Source of the DNA: a virus
Virus record (IMG/VR): IMGVR_UViG_3300035205_000287
Span: 1 to 28,149 of that record
Direction: 5' to 3' (one strand)
Length of the DNA: 28,149 nucleotides
Positions within the stretch are counted from its first letter, which is position 1; the number at the start of each line of letters is the position of its first letter. Shown here in pieces: positions 20,134 to 28,149 of the stretch. Under the pieces are notes generated by a model. It did not search any database. It had not been told where the DNA came from and saw nothing but the letters and a program-made list of their open reading frames with translations. Position numbers and translations under genes: made by a program.

Positions 20134-23100
20134 TGGCTAATATAGTGGACAGACCATCTGAATTACCAGTCAGGGATTTATTAAAAGAAAAAAAAGAAAG
20201 AGAAAAATTTGACATACAAAAGATTATTAATTCTATTCAAGGGGTGGATAAAACACTTTCCAAAGTAGGTGAAACGCTTGTTCCAACAAGAGAGGATGAT
20301 ACTTTTGGTCATTATAGAAAGGTAGAATCGTGGAGCAAGGCAGACCTTGAAGCTGGTTATAAAATCAACGAACCAGAAACGCTTCAAGTAACGCAGAAAA
20401 AAAAGAAAGATTATGGTTTTGATGAAACCCTAACTTATGATCCTAAAAATAATTTTGCCCTTAAACAATGGAAAAATCCTGATATTGCAGATGTAAAGAA
20501 TAAGGAGCTGTTTCCATTTGATCCTAATAAAGAAGTAGAGAGAGAGCCTTACTTTAACTGGCTTACGGATTCATTGTTTGACCACCCTAATTGGGATTCT
20601 TTTTCAGAAGGGTGGTTTGATGAAAATGTAGCTGGTATCCTTTATAATGCTTCACTCGAAACTGACGATCCAAACACCTATATATCTGATCTTAACTACA
20701 GCTATTTAGATGATCCCCAGTTATATAATTTTATGGACAATATAGAATATTTTAAAAATTCAACAAGTGCCATTCGTACCAAGCAACTAATAAACAAATA
20801 TTTTGAAGAACTTCGGCACGAAAGAAATGGACCAGCTTATATAATAGGAAGAATATCAGGAGCATTAACTGATCCAACTTCTTTATTATGGTTCTCCCCT
20901 ATGGGAAAATATGTTTTTTCTGGTGGAAGAATGCTCTCTGCTGGGAAAGTAATGACAGCAGAAACTATACAAGAAACAGCAAAACACATTGGAAACCCAG
21001 ATAGAACAATGACAGAATCTGCTTGGATGGTAGGTGGAGCTGGTGTGTTCCCTCTTGTCTTTGGGAGTGGATTCAAAAATACCCTTTCATTTGCTGATAA
21101 GAAAAAATTTATAGAAGAAATGATAGCTGATAGTGAAATCAAGGACATTACAGGAGCTATTATTAATGGAAATAAAGTAAAATTTAAAACTGGAAGAACG
21201 CATAGATGGCATAATAAAGAAACAGGAGAAACAGAAACAATATCTGCAAAAACAATTAAGACAAAATTCAAGCTCAATAAAGACGGATCGCTTAATTATA
21301 AGAATGGAAAATGGAAAGAAAAAGGAGCTACTGTAGAATTGATGAAAGATGGTTCATTCACGATTACACTTAATGAAAGAATACTTAAAAATATGTGGAA
21401 GAACAAAACTTGGCAAAAGACTGTTATTGGAGATAGAAAATTTAAAGGAAAAAAACTAAAAAATATTTTAACCAACTACAATAAATTTAAAGAATTTATA
21501 ATTAATCACGAATTGGTCCATACTTATATTCGACCAAATCCCACAGAATTAAAAAATTGGAGCAAGACAGGACCTAAAGGAGAATTGTTTATTGGAAGAA
21601 CCCTTTATGAAAAAAGAATAAATAATATTGCATTAAAGCATCTTTCCAATAAAAACAATATGTGGACGCACGCAAAACATTTTGATGTCATCTCCAACAA
21701 GCAAAGATTTTTAGAGGAAATTCATTTAGAAAGATTTAAACCAACCCCTTTATCAAAAATTGGTGAGGGATCAAACTGGACACCAGTTACACGAATTATG
21801 AACTCAAATAATCTTGCTGCAATAAAAATTATGGAGCGACTGCTTCATCTTCCATACATCAAGATGAAAAATTTATTTGGTATTGCAACAGAACATTCAG
21901 TAGAGGAAATGATAAACCTTGAAAGGTTTATTCTTGCCGATACTATGAAAGAGGTTTTGCGACAACATTCAAAATTTAACAAAGGAAACAAATGGAAGGA
22001 TAGAATAACACAGCACGAATTTACCAAAAGAGTATCCCGTGCCTTAATAGATGATACTTATAGTGATAATGCACAAGTAATGGCAGCAGCTCATAAGGCA
22101 AGAGAGTTTTATAATCATTGGGCTAAAAGAATACAATCATCTAAAATTATGGAAAAAAGAGTTGAGGGGGAAATAGAATTTTTAAAATCAACTGCTGCTA
22201 CAATGGAGTACAAAACAAAAGTAAAAACAAATCATTATAGAGATATTCTAACAAAAGAAGAATGGCAAATATGGGAACGGGGAAACTATGAATATTTAAA
22301 ACCTTATGCCCAGAATATTTATAAGAAAGCTGAAATTAAAATCAATAATGAATTTAATAAATTGATGAAACAAAAGAGTAAGGAAAGTGCCTCTATTCGT
22401 GTCAAGTACGATAAAGAAGGAATACCCATCTATAAAGAATATAATATTTACCAAATTCAAAAGAAAATTACAGAGCTGGAAGATTATCTAAAAGCAATTA
22501 AAAAAAATGTTAGAAGAAAAAATTATTTAAATATCTTTGTTAAGAGAGATCGAATACTTGCTGATGAGGCTGGTTTTGATGCTTTCGCAAAAAAATCTAT
22601 TTTAAAGAAATATCCTGATATGACTGAAAATGAGATATTTCAAATACTTGAAAGTTTTAAAGGTGAACAATTATTTGAAAGAGCATCTCGTAAGGAAGTC
22701 AATCTTGCTGCAAAGCTAGAAGATGACTACAATATGAACATTATAATGGAGCCTGTTGGCTTATCAGGTCATTTAAAGGCAAGAAAACTTGATCTTGATT
22801 ATAATGAATGGATGAAAGCTGGTTGGATAGAAGATGATGTCCTTGCCCTAATGCAAGTTTATAACAGAAGCGTTGCTCCTGATATTCATTTGGCAAATAT
22901 TTTTGGTGATCAAACCATTTGGGGAGGTCATATGTCAAGAAGTTCAGGGCTAAATATGGGAATTAAAGATGTCATTTATGAATATAAAATACGATATGCA
23001 AAAGCAAAAGGAAATCCAAAAAAACAAAAAGCACTCCAAAGAGAAGCTGAAGATATTGTCCGTGATTTAGAAGCTGCAAGAGATTTACTTCGTGGCACAT

Positions 23101-24338
23101 ATGGAATACCAGATGATGCTACAAGAGTATTCAGTAAAGCCGTAAGAACATTTAAAAACTATAATGCCATTACACAACTGACGGGGGCTTTAGCAGCTCT
23201 CCCTGATTTAGCTCGTATGGTAATGACAAGTGGATTTCAAAGAACGCTTGGTGGTATGCTAGAACAATACTCTCACAGACAATGGAAAACAATAATGGAT
23301 ATGGGGATGAAAGAAGCCCGACTTGCTGGAGAGGGATGGGATATTCTTCTTGGAACAAGAGCTATGGCTTACGCTGACTTGGATAACATCTATGGTGTCT
23401 TTAACAAATTTGAAAGAGGTTTGCAAAAATTTACAGCTTGGTCATTTATTTTTAATTTGATGTCCCCGTGGAATCAATGGGTGAAGGCACAAGCTGGTAT
23501 TAATATTGGCAATCGTCTTATAGAAGAAAGCATTAACTGGAGTAAAGGAACCATTTCTGCACAGAATAAAATGAAATTAGCTGCATCAGGAATTGATGAA
23601 AGAATGGCTAACAAAATTGCCAAACAGTATAAAAAACACGGACAAGGAAAAGATGGATACTATAATGATCTTGAATTAAAAAATTTACGATTAGCTCAAT
23701 CTGAAATATGGGATGATTTAGAAGCAGCACAAGCGTTTAGAATATCTCTGCAAAGAGATATTAATATGACGATTGTTACACCCGGAAAAGGGGACACTCC
23801 CCTTTGGATGTCAACGGAAGCTGGTTCATTAATAGCTCAATACAAAAAATTCGGTATGGGGGCATTTAATCGTATGCTGGTTAGAGGGCTTCAGGAAAAT
23901 GATGCTAGTTTTTATGGAGGATTATTATCACTTCTTCTTCTTGGAATGGCTATTGATATGGTTCGTCATAAAGCATTTGACAGGGATTATAGCCAAACCA
24001 AATTATCAGAAAGAATTATAAATGGAATAGACCGATCAGGTATGTTGGGAATTTTTATGGATGTGAATAATTCCATTGAAAGAGTTATGAATAATAAGGT
24101 AGGATTAAGGTCTATGGTGGGGGCTAACAGACCATATGGTACTGATTCCTTTGATAAGGTGGGAGCTGTTCTCGGACCAACAGTTGGTCAGGGAGAAAAG
24201 CTATTTAATATAACAACAGACTGGATGTCAGGCAATCATAACAACCATACGGCTAGGAATGTGCGTAGATTAATACCTTTACAGAATGTATTTTACCTCG
24301 ATGGAATTTTCGACAGCTTCGAACAAGGAATAAAATAA
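20133..24338 (+). CDS. giant internal virion protein (T7 gp16-like) with HELVH motif
   Basis: This 1401-aa protein (T7 gp16: 1318) is coupled by TAATG. The C-terminal third looks like gp16-type ejection proteins: amphipathic and hydrophobic helices at about 1010-1035 (AITQLTGALAALPDLARMVM) and 1260-1275 (GGLLSLLLLGMAIDMV). It ends RRLIPLQNVFYLDGIFDSFE, a 'LPxQNxFYLxxxFD' end. At 459-463 lies HELVH within FKEFIINHELVHTYIRP, a zincin-type HExxH, followed by helical sequence; a third zinc ligand is not clear. T7 gp16 carries an N-terminal transglycosylase instead. It probably spans the inner membrane during ejection; protease activity is a hypothesis. Confidence 0.78.
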   Translation: MANIVDRPSELPVRDLLKEKKEREKFDIQKIINSIQGVDKTLSKVGETLVPTREDDTFGHYRKVESWSKADLEAGYKINEPETLQVTQKKKKDYGFDETLTYDPKNNFALKQWKNPDIADVKNKELFPFDPNKEVEREPYFNWLTDSLFDHPNWDSFSEGWFDENVAGILYNASLETDDPNTYISDLNYSYLDDPQLYNFMDNIEYFKNSTSAIRTKQLINKYFEELRHERNGPAYIIGRISGALTDPTSLLWFSPMGKYVFSGGRMLSAGKVMTAETIQETAKHIGNPDRTMTESAWMVGGAGVFPLVFGSGFKNTLSFADKKKFIEEMIADSEIKDITGAIINGNKVKFKTGRTHRWHNKETGETETISAKTIKTKFKLNKDGSLNYKNGKWKEKGATVELMKDGSFTITLNERILKNMWKNKTWQKTVIGDRKFKGKKLKNILTNYNKFKEFIINHELVHTYIRPNPTELKNWSKTGPKGELFIGRTLYEKRINNIALKHLSNKNNMWTHAKHFDVISNKQRFLEEIHLERFKPTPLSKIGEGSNWTPVTRIMNSNNLAAIKIMERLLHLPYIKMKNLFGIATEHSVEEMINLERFILADTMKEVLRQHSKFNKGNKWKDRITQHEFTKRVSRALIDDTYSDNAQVMAAAHKAREFYNHWAKRIQSSKIMEKRVEGEIEFLKSTAATMEYKTKVKTNHYRDILTKEEWQIWERGNYEYLKPYAQNIYKKAEIKINNEFNKLMKQKSKESASIRVKYDKEGIPIYKEYNIYQIQKKITELEDYLKAIKKNVRRKNYLNIFVKRDRILADEAGFDAFAKKSILKKYPDMTENEIFQILESFKGEQLFERASRKEVNLAAKLEDDYNMNIIMEPVGLSGHLKARKLDLDYNEWMKAGWIEDDVLALMQVYNRSVAPDIHLANIFGDQTIWGGHMSRSSGLNMGIKDVIYEYKIRYAKAKGNPKKQKALQREAEDIVRDLEAARDLLRGTYGIPDDATRVFSKAVRTFKNYNAITQLTGALAALPDLARMVMTSGFQRTLGGMLEQYSHRQWKTIMDMGMKEARLAGEGWDILLGTRAMAYADLDNIYGVFNKFERGLQKFTAWSFIFNLMSPWNQWVKAQAGINIGNRLIEESINWSKGTISAQNKMKLAASGIDERMANKIAKQYKKHGQGKDGYYNDLELKNLRLAQSEIWDDLEAAQAFRISLQRDINMTIVTPGKGDTPLWMSTEAGSLIAQYKKFGMGAFNRMLVRGLQENDASFYGGLLSLLLLGMAIDMVRHKAFDRDYSQTKLSERIINGIDRSGMLGIFMDVNNSIERVMNNKVGLRSMVGANRPYGTDSFDKVGAVLGPTVGQGEKLFNITTDWMSGNHNNHTARNVRRLIPLQNVFYLDGIFDSFEQGIK

Positions 24339-24345
24339 GGAAACA

Positions 24346-26010
24346 ATGGCAAGTATTACGATATCAGACACCTCGCCAAGAGTACAATATACGGCAACAA
24401 ATGGTCAAACTGCTTTTTCTGTGGCATTTGAATTTTTTAGTGCTACCGATTTAAAAGTCATACACACTAATTCTAGTGGCACAGATGCCACTTTAACTTA
24501 TGCTTCATCACCATCTAGTGCAGCACAATACTCGGTTGCTGGAGCTGGAGTTACTGGTGGTGGCTCTATCACTCTGGGTGGAGGGGCTACACTTAATGAC
24601 AAATATACAATTTACAGGGATTTACCCATATCAAGAAGCACGGATTTTCCAGCTTCAGGATCATTTCCCATTGAAACACTTAATACGGAACTAGATAAGA
24701 TTGTTGCTATGATGCAACAAAATGAAAGGGATTTTGGATATTCCCCAAGAGCTGCTGCTTCAACGGCAAACAGCTATGGATTAACATTTCCCAATCTAGT
24801 AGCAGATAAAATACTGTCTGTTAATTCGGCTGGAACAGCTCTTGAGTTTGACCAGTCAATAACTGATGTTTCTACTGTCGCTGGACTTGCAACTGAAATT
24901 GCTGCCCTATCTGCTGTTGACACGGAAATAGGATTGCTTGGCACTTCAGCAGTCATTACTGACTTGGGAATATTAGGAACTGCTGATGTTGTTACTGATC
25001 TATCTATTTTAGGAACTGCTGATGTTGTGTCCGATATGAACACACTCGCCACCTCTGACATTGTTAGTGATATGAATACTTTGGCAACTTCTGCCAATGT
25101 TACTGCAATGGGATTACTTGGTAATTCCACCACTGTAACGAATATGGGATTACTGGGAACTTCTGCAGTCATTACCGATATGAACTTACTGGGTACAAGT
25201 GATGTTGTAGCAGATATGGCTTTACTTGGCACAAGCGATTGTGTTGCCGATATGGCAATACTTGGTACTTCTGATGTTGTAGCTGATCTTAATACCCTTG
25301 CTACCTCTGCTATCGTTACTGATATGGATTTATTGGCAACTTCTGCAAATGTAACAGCTATGGGTTTATTGGGTACTTCAGCTAATGTAACTGCTATGGG
25401 ATTGCTTGGAACAAGTGCTGCTGTGGCTGATATGGCTCTCTTGGGAGATGCAGATGTCATAGCCGATATGGCTCTCCTTGCTGATGCTGATGTAATATCC
25501 GATATGAATACTCTTGCAACAAGTGATATTGTAAGCGATCTCAATACTCTTGCTACAAGCGATATAGTTTCTGATTTAAACACTTTGGCGACTTCTGATA
25601 TAGTTACCGACATTAATGTTTTAGCGACTTCGGACATTGTTTCCGATCTTAACACTCTTGCCACCAGTGATATTGTTTCTGATATTAATACTTTGGCGAC
25701 TAGTGATATTGTTTCCGACCTCAATACTTTGGCAACCTCTGATATTGTATCAGACCTTAACACTTTAGCGACAAGTGATGTTGTTGCTGATTTAAGTACT
25801 GTTGCCGATAATATTGCTGGAGTAAACAGTTTTGCCGATAGATACAGAGTAGGTTCAAGCGATCCTTCATCAAGTTTAGATGAAGGTGATCTCGCTTTTA
25901 ATACGACTTCAAACGCTTTTAAATACTATAACGGTTCAGCTTGGGTGGCTGTAACTGCACCAGATGTAACTTTAGCTGATGCAACTGCATTGGCGATTGC
26001 TTTAGGATAG
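24346..26010 (+). CDS. tail fibre protein, T7 gp17-like N-terminus with 12-residue repeats
   Basis: The 554-aa length is equal to T7 gp17 (553). Residues 1-150 match the T7 fibre attachment domain: VQYTATNGQTAFSVAFEFFS, then KYTIYRDLPISRSTDFPASG and SFPIETLNTELDKIVAMMQQ. Residues 198-485 are 24 tandem 12-residue repeats of type LATSDIVSDLNT. The end holds RYRVGSSDPSSSLDEGDLAF then NTTSNAFKYYNGSAWVAV, a small beta domain seen in many marine fibre proteins. There is no receptor-binding head of the T7 type, so the following fibre genes may supply it. AAGGAAAC precedes the ATG. Confidence 0.85.
   Translation: MASITISDTSPRVQYTATNGQTAFSVAFEFFSATDLKVIHTNSSGTDATLTYASSPSSAAQYSVAGAGVTGGGSITLGGGATLNDKYTIYRDLPISRSTDFPASGSFPIETLNTELDKIVAMMQQNERDFGYSPRAAASTANSYGLTFPNLVADKILSVNSAGTALEFDQSITDVSTVAGLATEIAALSAVDTEIGLLGTSAVITDLGILGTADVVTDLSILGTADVVSDMNTLATSDIVSDMNTLATSANVTAMGLLGNSTTVTNMGLLGTSAVITDMNLLGTSDVVADMALLGTSDCVADMAILGTSDVVADLNTLATSAIVTDMDLLATSANVTAMGLLGTSANVTAMGLLGTSAAVADMALLGDADVIADMALLADADVISDMNTLATSDIVSDLNTLATSDIVSDLNTLATSDIVTDINVLATSDIVSDLNTLATSDIVSDINTLATSDIVSDLNTLATSDIVSDLNTLATSDVVADLSTVADNIAGVNSFADRYRVGSSDPSSSLDEGDLAFNTTSNAFKYYNGSAWVAVTAPDVTLADATALAIALG
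24937..25800 (+). repeat. 24 tandem 36-base (12-residue) repeats in the tail fibre gene
   Basis: The coding sequence repeats every 36 bases, 24 times without a phase slip. The consensus is L-G/A-T-S-x-V/I-V-x-D-M/L-x-T/L. The first 15 units mostly read LGTS or LGTA; units 16-24 are nearly all LATSDIVSD[L/I]NT. Adjacent units with identical protein use different synonymous codons (for example CTTGCAACA, CTTGCTACA, TTGGCGACT). The array is therefore old and held by selection on the protein, not a recent DNA expansion. Confidence 0.95.
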
Positions 26011-26023
26011 GAAAGGAGAGAAT

Positions 26024-26374
26024 ATGGCTAATACTTTCAAAGTAAAAAGTAATGATGCAATGCCGACTTCGGCTGGAACGCCTCTGACATTATACACAGT
26101 TCCCAGTTCAACAACTGCGATTGTTCTTGGATTGATATTGGCTAATGTTCATAGTGCTTCTGTAACTGCAAGTGTTCAATTAGTTTCTGATACTTCAGAC
26201 ACAGAAACTAACCAAACAACTTGGCTCGTTAAAGATGTAAGCATTCCAGTTGGCAGTTCACTTGAATTATTAAGTGGCTCAAAATTAGTTATGCAAACAA
26301 CTGATGTCATTAAGATTGACTGTTCAGTTAGTGCAAAGATTGATGCATCATTATCCATAATGGAACAAACATAA
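26024..26374 (+). CDS. 116-aa beta-rich structural protein
   Basis: AAAGGAGAGAAT precedes ATG 26024. The product starts MANTFKVKSNDAMPTSAGTP then LTLYTVPSSTTAIVLGLILA NVHS, with later WLVKDVSIPVGSSLELLSG-type strands and the end KIDASLSIMEQT. The pattern 'xxYTVPxxxxAIVxGLxxANxxxxxVxVxVxLxD...xVPxGSSLExLxGxKLVxxxxD...SxME' recurs near fibre genes in marine myo- and podovirus-like phages. It is most likely a small virion surface or fibre-associated protein. It lies between two fibre genes, 13 bases after the first. Confidence 0.7.
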   Translation: MANTFKVKSNDAMPTSAGTPLTLYTVPSSTTAIVLGLILANVHSASVTASVQLVSDTSDTETNQTTWLVKDVSIPVGSSLELLSGSKLVMQTTDVIKIDCSVSAKIDASLSIMEQT

Positions 26375-26386
26375 TAGGAGAATAGA

Positions 26387-27229
26387 TTGGGATACATAGG
26401 ACAAGCACCAGCTAACAAAGTTGTTAAGACTGCTGACATTGAGGACAATGCTGTAACTTCGGCAAAAATAGATACTGATACTATTGCTGCTGGAGATTTA
26501 GCGGCAAACTCTGTTGACAGTTCAGAACTGGTAGATGGAAGTATTGATACTTCTCACATTGGAGCTTTACAAGTTACTGATGCAAAGATTGCTGCTATGG
26601 CAGCTTCTAAACTTACTGGTGCATTACCAGCAATTTCAGGAGCAAGTTTAACTTCACTCAATGCAACTAATTTAGGAAGTGGAACTGTTCCAACTGCAAG
26701 ACTAGGTAGTGGCTCTGCCTCTAGTTCAGTTTTTCTTTCAGGTGCAAATACTTGGATAGGAGCTGGTGGTGGCAAAATGGGTCAATTCCTTTCAACTACC
26801 AAAACAGATACCTTTGGAATTGTGTCAGATAGTGCATGGACAAGCATTACTGGATTTAGCGTAGACATAACTCCATCAGCAACCAGTTCCAAAATTTGGA
26901 TTTGGTATCATTTAGAACGATCTAATTATTCAAATACTCAAAATATGAGTACAAGACTTCGTAGAGATTCTACTGTTATTGGAGTAGGTACTGCTGCTGG
27001 TAGTAGACATGTAGTAACAACTGGACCGTACAAAGCAGAAAATAATTATAATATGCCGAATACACACGGATTTCTTGATAGTCCAAGTTCCACATCAGCA
27101 ATAACATATGATGTGCAAATACTTGGTAATGGGTCTGCACAACAAATTAATTATTATGGCTCTGACTCCGATACAGCTTTTTCAGGAAGAAGTGTATCAA
27201 CAATTTCAGTAATGGAGGTATTAGCATGA
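26387..27229 (+). CDS. second tail fibre / receptor-binding-type protein (TTG start)
   Basis: The frame starts with TTG 26387, supported by TAGGAG 8 bases upstream and by the protein start MGYIGQAPANKVVKTADIED, which matches the usual 'YIGxxP' fibre opening. Residues about 20-100 are a chain of short repeats (NAVTSAKIDTDTIAAGDLAA, DGSIDTSHIGALQVTDAKIA) probably forming a trimeric stalk, ending SSSVFLSGANTWIGAGGGKM. Residues 130-280 make a beta-rich head (KIWIWYHLERSNYSNTQNMS ... SGRSVSTISVMEVLA) of a jelly-roll type found in marine fibres. The stop overlaps the next start (ATGA). Confidence 0.78.
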   Translation: MGYIGQAPANKVVKTADIEDNAVTSAKIDTDTIAAGDLAANSVDSSELVDGSIDTSHIGALQVTDAKIAAMAASKLTGALPAISGASLTSLNATNLGSGTVPTARLGSGSASSSVFLSGANTWIGAGGGKMGQFLSTTKTDTFGIVSDSAWTSITGFSVDITPSATSSKIWIWYHLERSNYSNTQNMSTRLRRDSTVIGVGTAAGSRHVVTTGPYKAENNYNMPNTHGFLDSPSSTSAITYDVQILGNGSAQQINYYGSDSDTAFSGRSVSTISVMEVLA

Positions 27230-27516
27230 TTTCTATAATAAATGCAGTTTTAGCAATTAATCCATCGGCAAATCTTTCAGTTAATGCAGAGGATTTTAAT
27301 CAAATAACTTGGCTTGATGGAACACCAGAAATTTCAAAAGCAGATATTCAAGCTAAACAAGCAGAACTACAAGCAGAATATGACGCACAAGATTATGCAA
27401 GAAAAAGAAAAGCTGAATATCCAACCATAGAGGAATGTGTTCACTCAATCCTAGATGACGATTTAGAAAACTTACAAATTAAAAGACAAGCAGTAAAGGA
27501 GAAATATCCTAAATGA
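27226..27516 (+). CDS. XkdW-like small tail-associated protein
   Basis: The 96-aa product reads MISIINAVLAINPSANLSVN then AEDFNQITWLDGTPEISKAD and KQAELQAEYDAQDYARKRKA, YPTIEECVHSILDDDLENLQ. The 'ITWLDGTPEIxxxDIxAKxxELxAxYxAxxYARxRxxxYPxIEEQ' pattern is that of XkdW/tail-assembly-like proteins commonly encoded beside fibre genes. It may be a fibre chaperone or structural cap; the function is not settled. It overlaps the previous gene by 4 bases and the next by 4. Confidence 0.75.
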   Translation: MISIINAVLAINPSANLSVNAEDFNQITWLDGTPEISKADIQAKQAELQAEYDAQDYARKRKAEYPTIEECVHSILDDDLENLQIKRQAVKEKYPK

Positions 27517-28149
27517 GCTACATAGGCAGAGGCGTAGACGCAATAAGCAATGTCGAGAAACTCGATAACATCACCTTTGATGGTAGTGCAACCTACGCAC
27601 TGACAAAATCAAGTGCAGCTTTTACACCAGTAGGAGCTAACAATCTTTTAATATCTATTGATGGAGTTATCCAGCAAGGCAACTTCAGTGTTTCAACGAC
27701 CAACATAGTTTTTGATTGGTCACCTACTTCAAGCAACACTTGTAATTTCATTCTGCATTATGGTACTGGAGTTCTGAATGTACCAGCAGACGGAGCAGTA
27801 TCAACTGCAAAGATTGCCGCTGATGCTGTAACTGGAGCAAAGATTGCCGATGACCAAATAGATAGTGAGCATTATGTTGATGCAAGTATTGATAACGCAC
27901 ACTTGGCTGATGATGCCGTAGGAGTAGCCGAACTTTCTGCTACTGGTACTGCCTCATCTTCAACTTTTTTACGAGGAGATAATGCTTGGGCGAGTGCTGG
28001 TGGAGATAACACCCCTTATTTTCAAGTATATAAAAGTGCTAACCAAACTATTTCTCATGCGACATTCACAACAGTTACTTTTGATACAGAACAATACGAT
28101 AGTGGAAGTGCTTTTTCTTCGAATACATTTACTGCTCCAAGCACAGGGT
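27513..28149 (+). CDS. third tail fibre protein, C1q-like end, cut by window edge
   Basis: The frame starts at ATG 27513 in the ATGA overlap and stays open to the right edge (212 codons). The start MSYIGRGVDAISNVEKLDNI parallels the previous fibre's MGYIGQAP. A beta domain follows (NLLISIDGVIQQGNFSVSTT). The stalk-like repeats are DGAVSTAKIAADAVTGAKIA, and FLRGDNAWASAGGDN leads to YFQVYKSANQTISHATFTTV and FDTEQYDSGSAFSSNTFTAP. The last part matches the first strands of a C1q/TNF-like jelly roll, a common trimeric tip on phage fibres. The remainder of the head lies outside the window. Confidence 0.8.
   Translation, partial: MSYIGRGVDAISNVEKLDNITFDGSATYALTKSSAAFTPVGANNLLISIDGVIQQGNFSVSTTNIVFDWSPTSSNTCNFILHYGTGVLNVPADGAVSTAKIAADAVTGAKIADDQIDSEHYVDASIDNAHLADDAVGVAELSATGTASSSTFLRGDNAWASAGGDNTPYFQVYKSANQTISHATFTTVTFDTEQYDSGSAFSSNTFTAPSTG

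Noticed and set aside
16468-24338. Fused or frameshifted origin for the two giant genes
   Set aside because: Both frames are open from TAATG to stop, with gp16-like features at the end of the second and sizes plausible for ejection proteins; no break is seen.
24774-25763. Leftward 329-codon frame opposite the fibre repeats
   Set aside because: Its length follows from the 36-base periodicity, which keeps stops out of that frame unit after unit; it has no independent support.

Overview
The window is part of the genome of a short-tailed, T7-type (podovirus-like) tailed phage, AT-rich throughout. It is very probably from an aquatic, likely marine, environment. The evidence is a nearly complete virion module in T7-like order with T7-like sizes, plus tail-fibre proteins of a style common in marine phages. 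The host is unknown. Many ribosome binding sites read GAAAGGAG, which would pair with an anti-Shine-Dalgarno tail carrying CUCCUUUC, as in many alphaproteobacteria; that is an inference. No RNA polymerase, replication gene, integrase or lysis gene lies inside the window.

Left arm (1-3654, minus strand): a leftward, tightly packed set of small genes. From right to left it holds a 56-aa protein, a SLOG/DUF2493 nucleotide-binding protein, a 64-aa protein, a 46-aa membrane peptide, a 62-aa protein and a 196-aa unknown. A strong hairpin follows, then an array of repeated Shine-Dalgarno elements, a MarR-like winged-helix protein, four tiny genes of which three are membrane peptides, a hairpin whose loop is antisense to the operon's own Shine-Dalgarno sequences, a 68-aa protein, and the start of a DUF932 protein cut by the left edge. 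Several of these genes were found by reading the sequence directly because they are very short.

Divergent centre (3655-4495): about 840 bases without a credible gene. They fold on paper into a large, multi-branched RNA, with a 21-bp long-range helix, a 15-bp closing helix, a three-way junction and a T-loop hairpin. Non-Watson-Crick pairs in the helices are G.U on the plus strand, which points to a rightward transcript. I consider this the most interesting object in the window: a candidate ornate large phage RNA of about 720 nt, comparable in setting and size to the GOLLD and ROOL classes but not assigned to either. A second cluster of hairpins follows the small terminase gene (4860-4978).

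Right arm (4496-28149, plus strand): small terminase, two small proteins, a PDDEXK Holliday-junction-resolvase-like nuclease, a 71-aa protein, large terminase, three accessory proteins, portal, a Bbp19-like protein, scaffold, a zinc-metalloprotease-like protein, major capsid protein, a small head protein, a hairpin, tail tubular proteins A and B, three internal virion (ejection) proteins of 220, 1221 and 1401 aa, and a fibre locus. The fibre locus holds a T7-type tail fibre with 24 tandem 12-residue repeats, a 116-aa structural protein, a second fibre protein with a TTG start, an XkdW-like small protein, and a third fibre protein running off the right edge. Most junctions are TAATG or ATGA overlaps, so the module is probably translated as a coupled polycistron: packaging, shell assembly, tail, ejection proteins and receptor binding.
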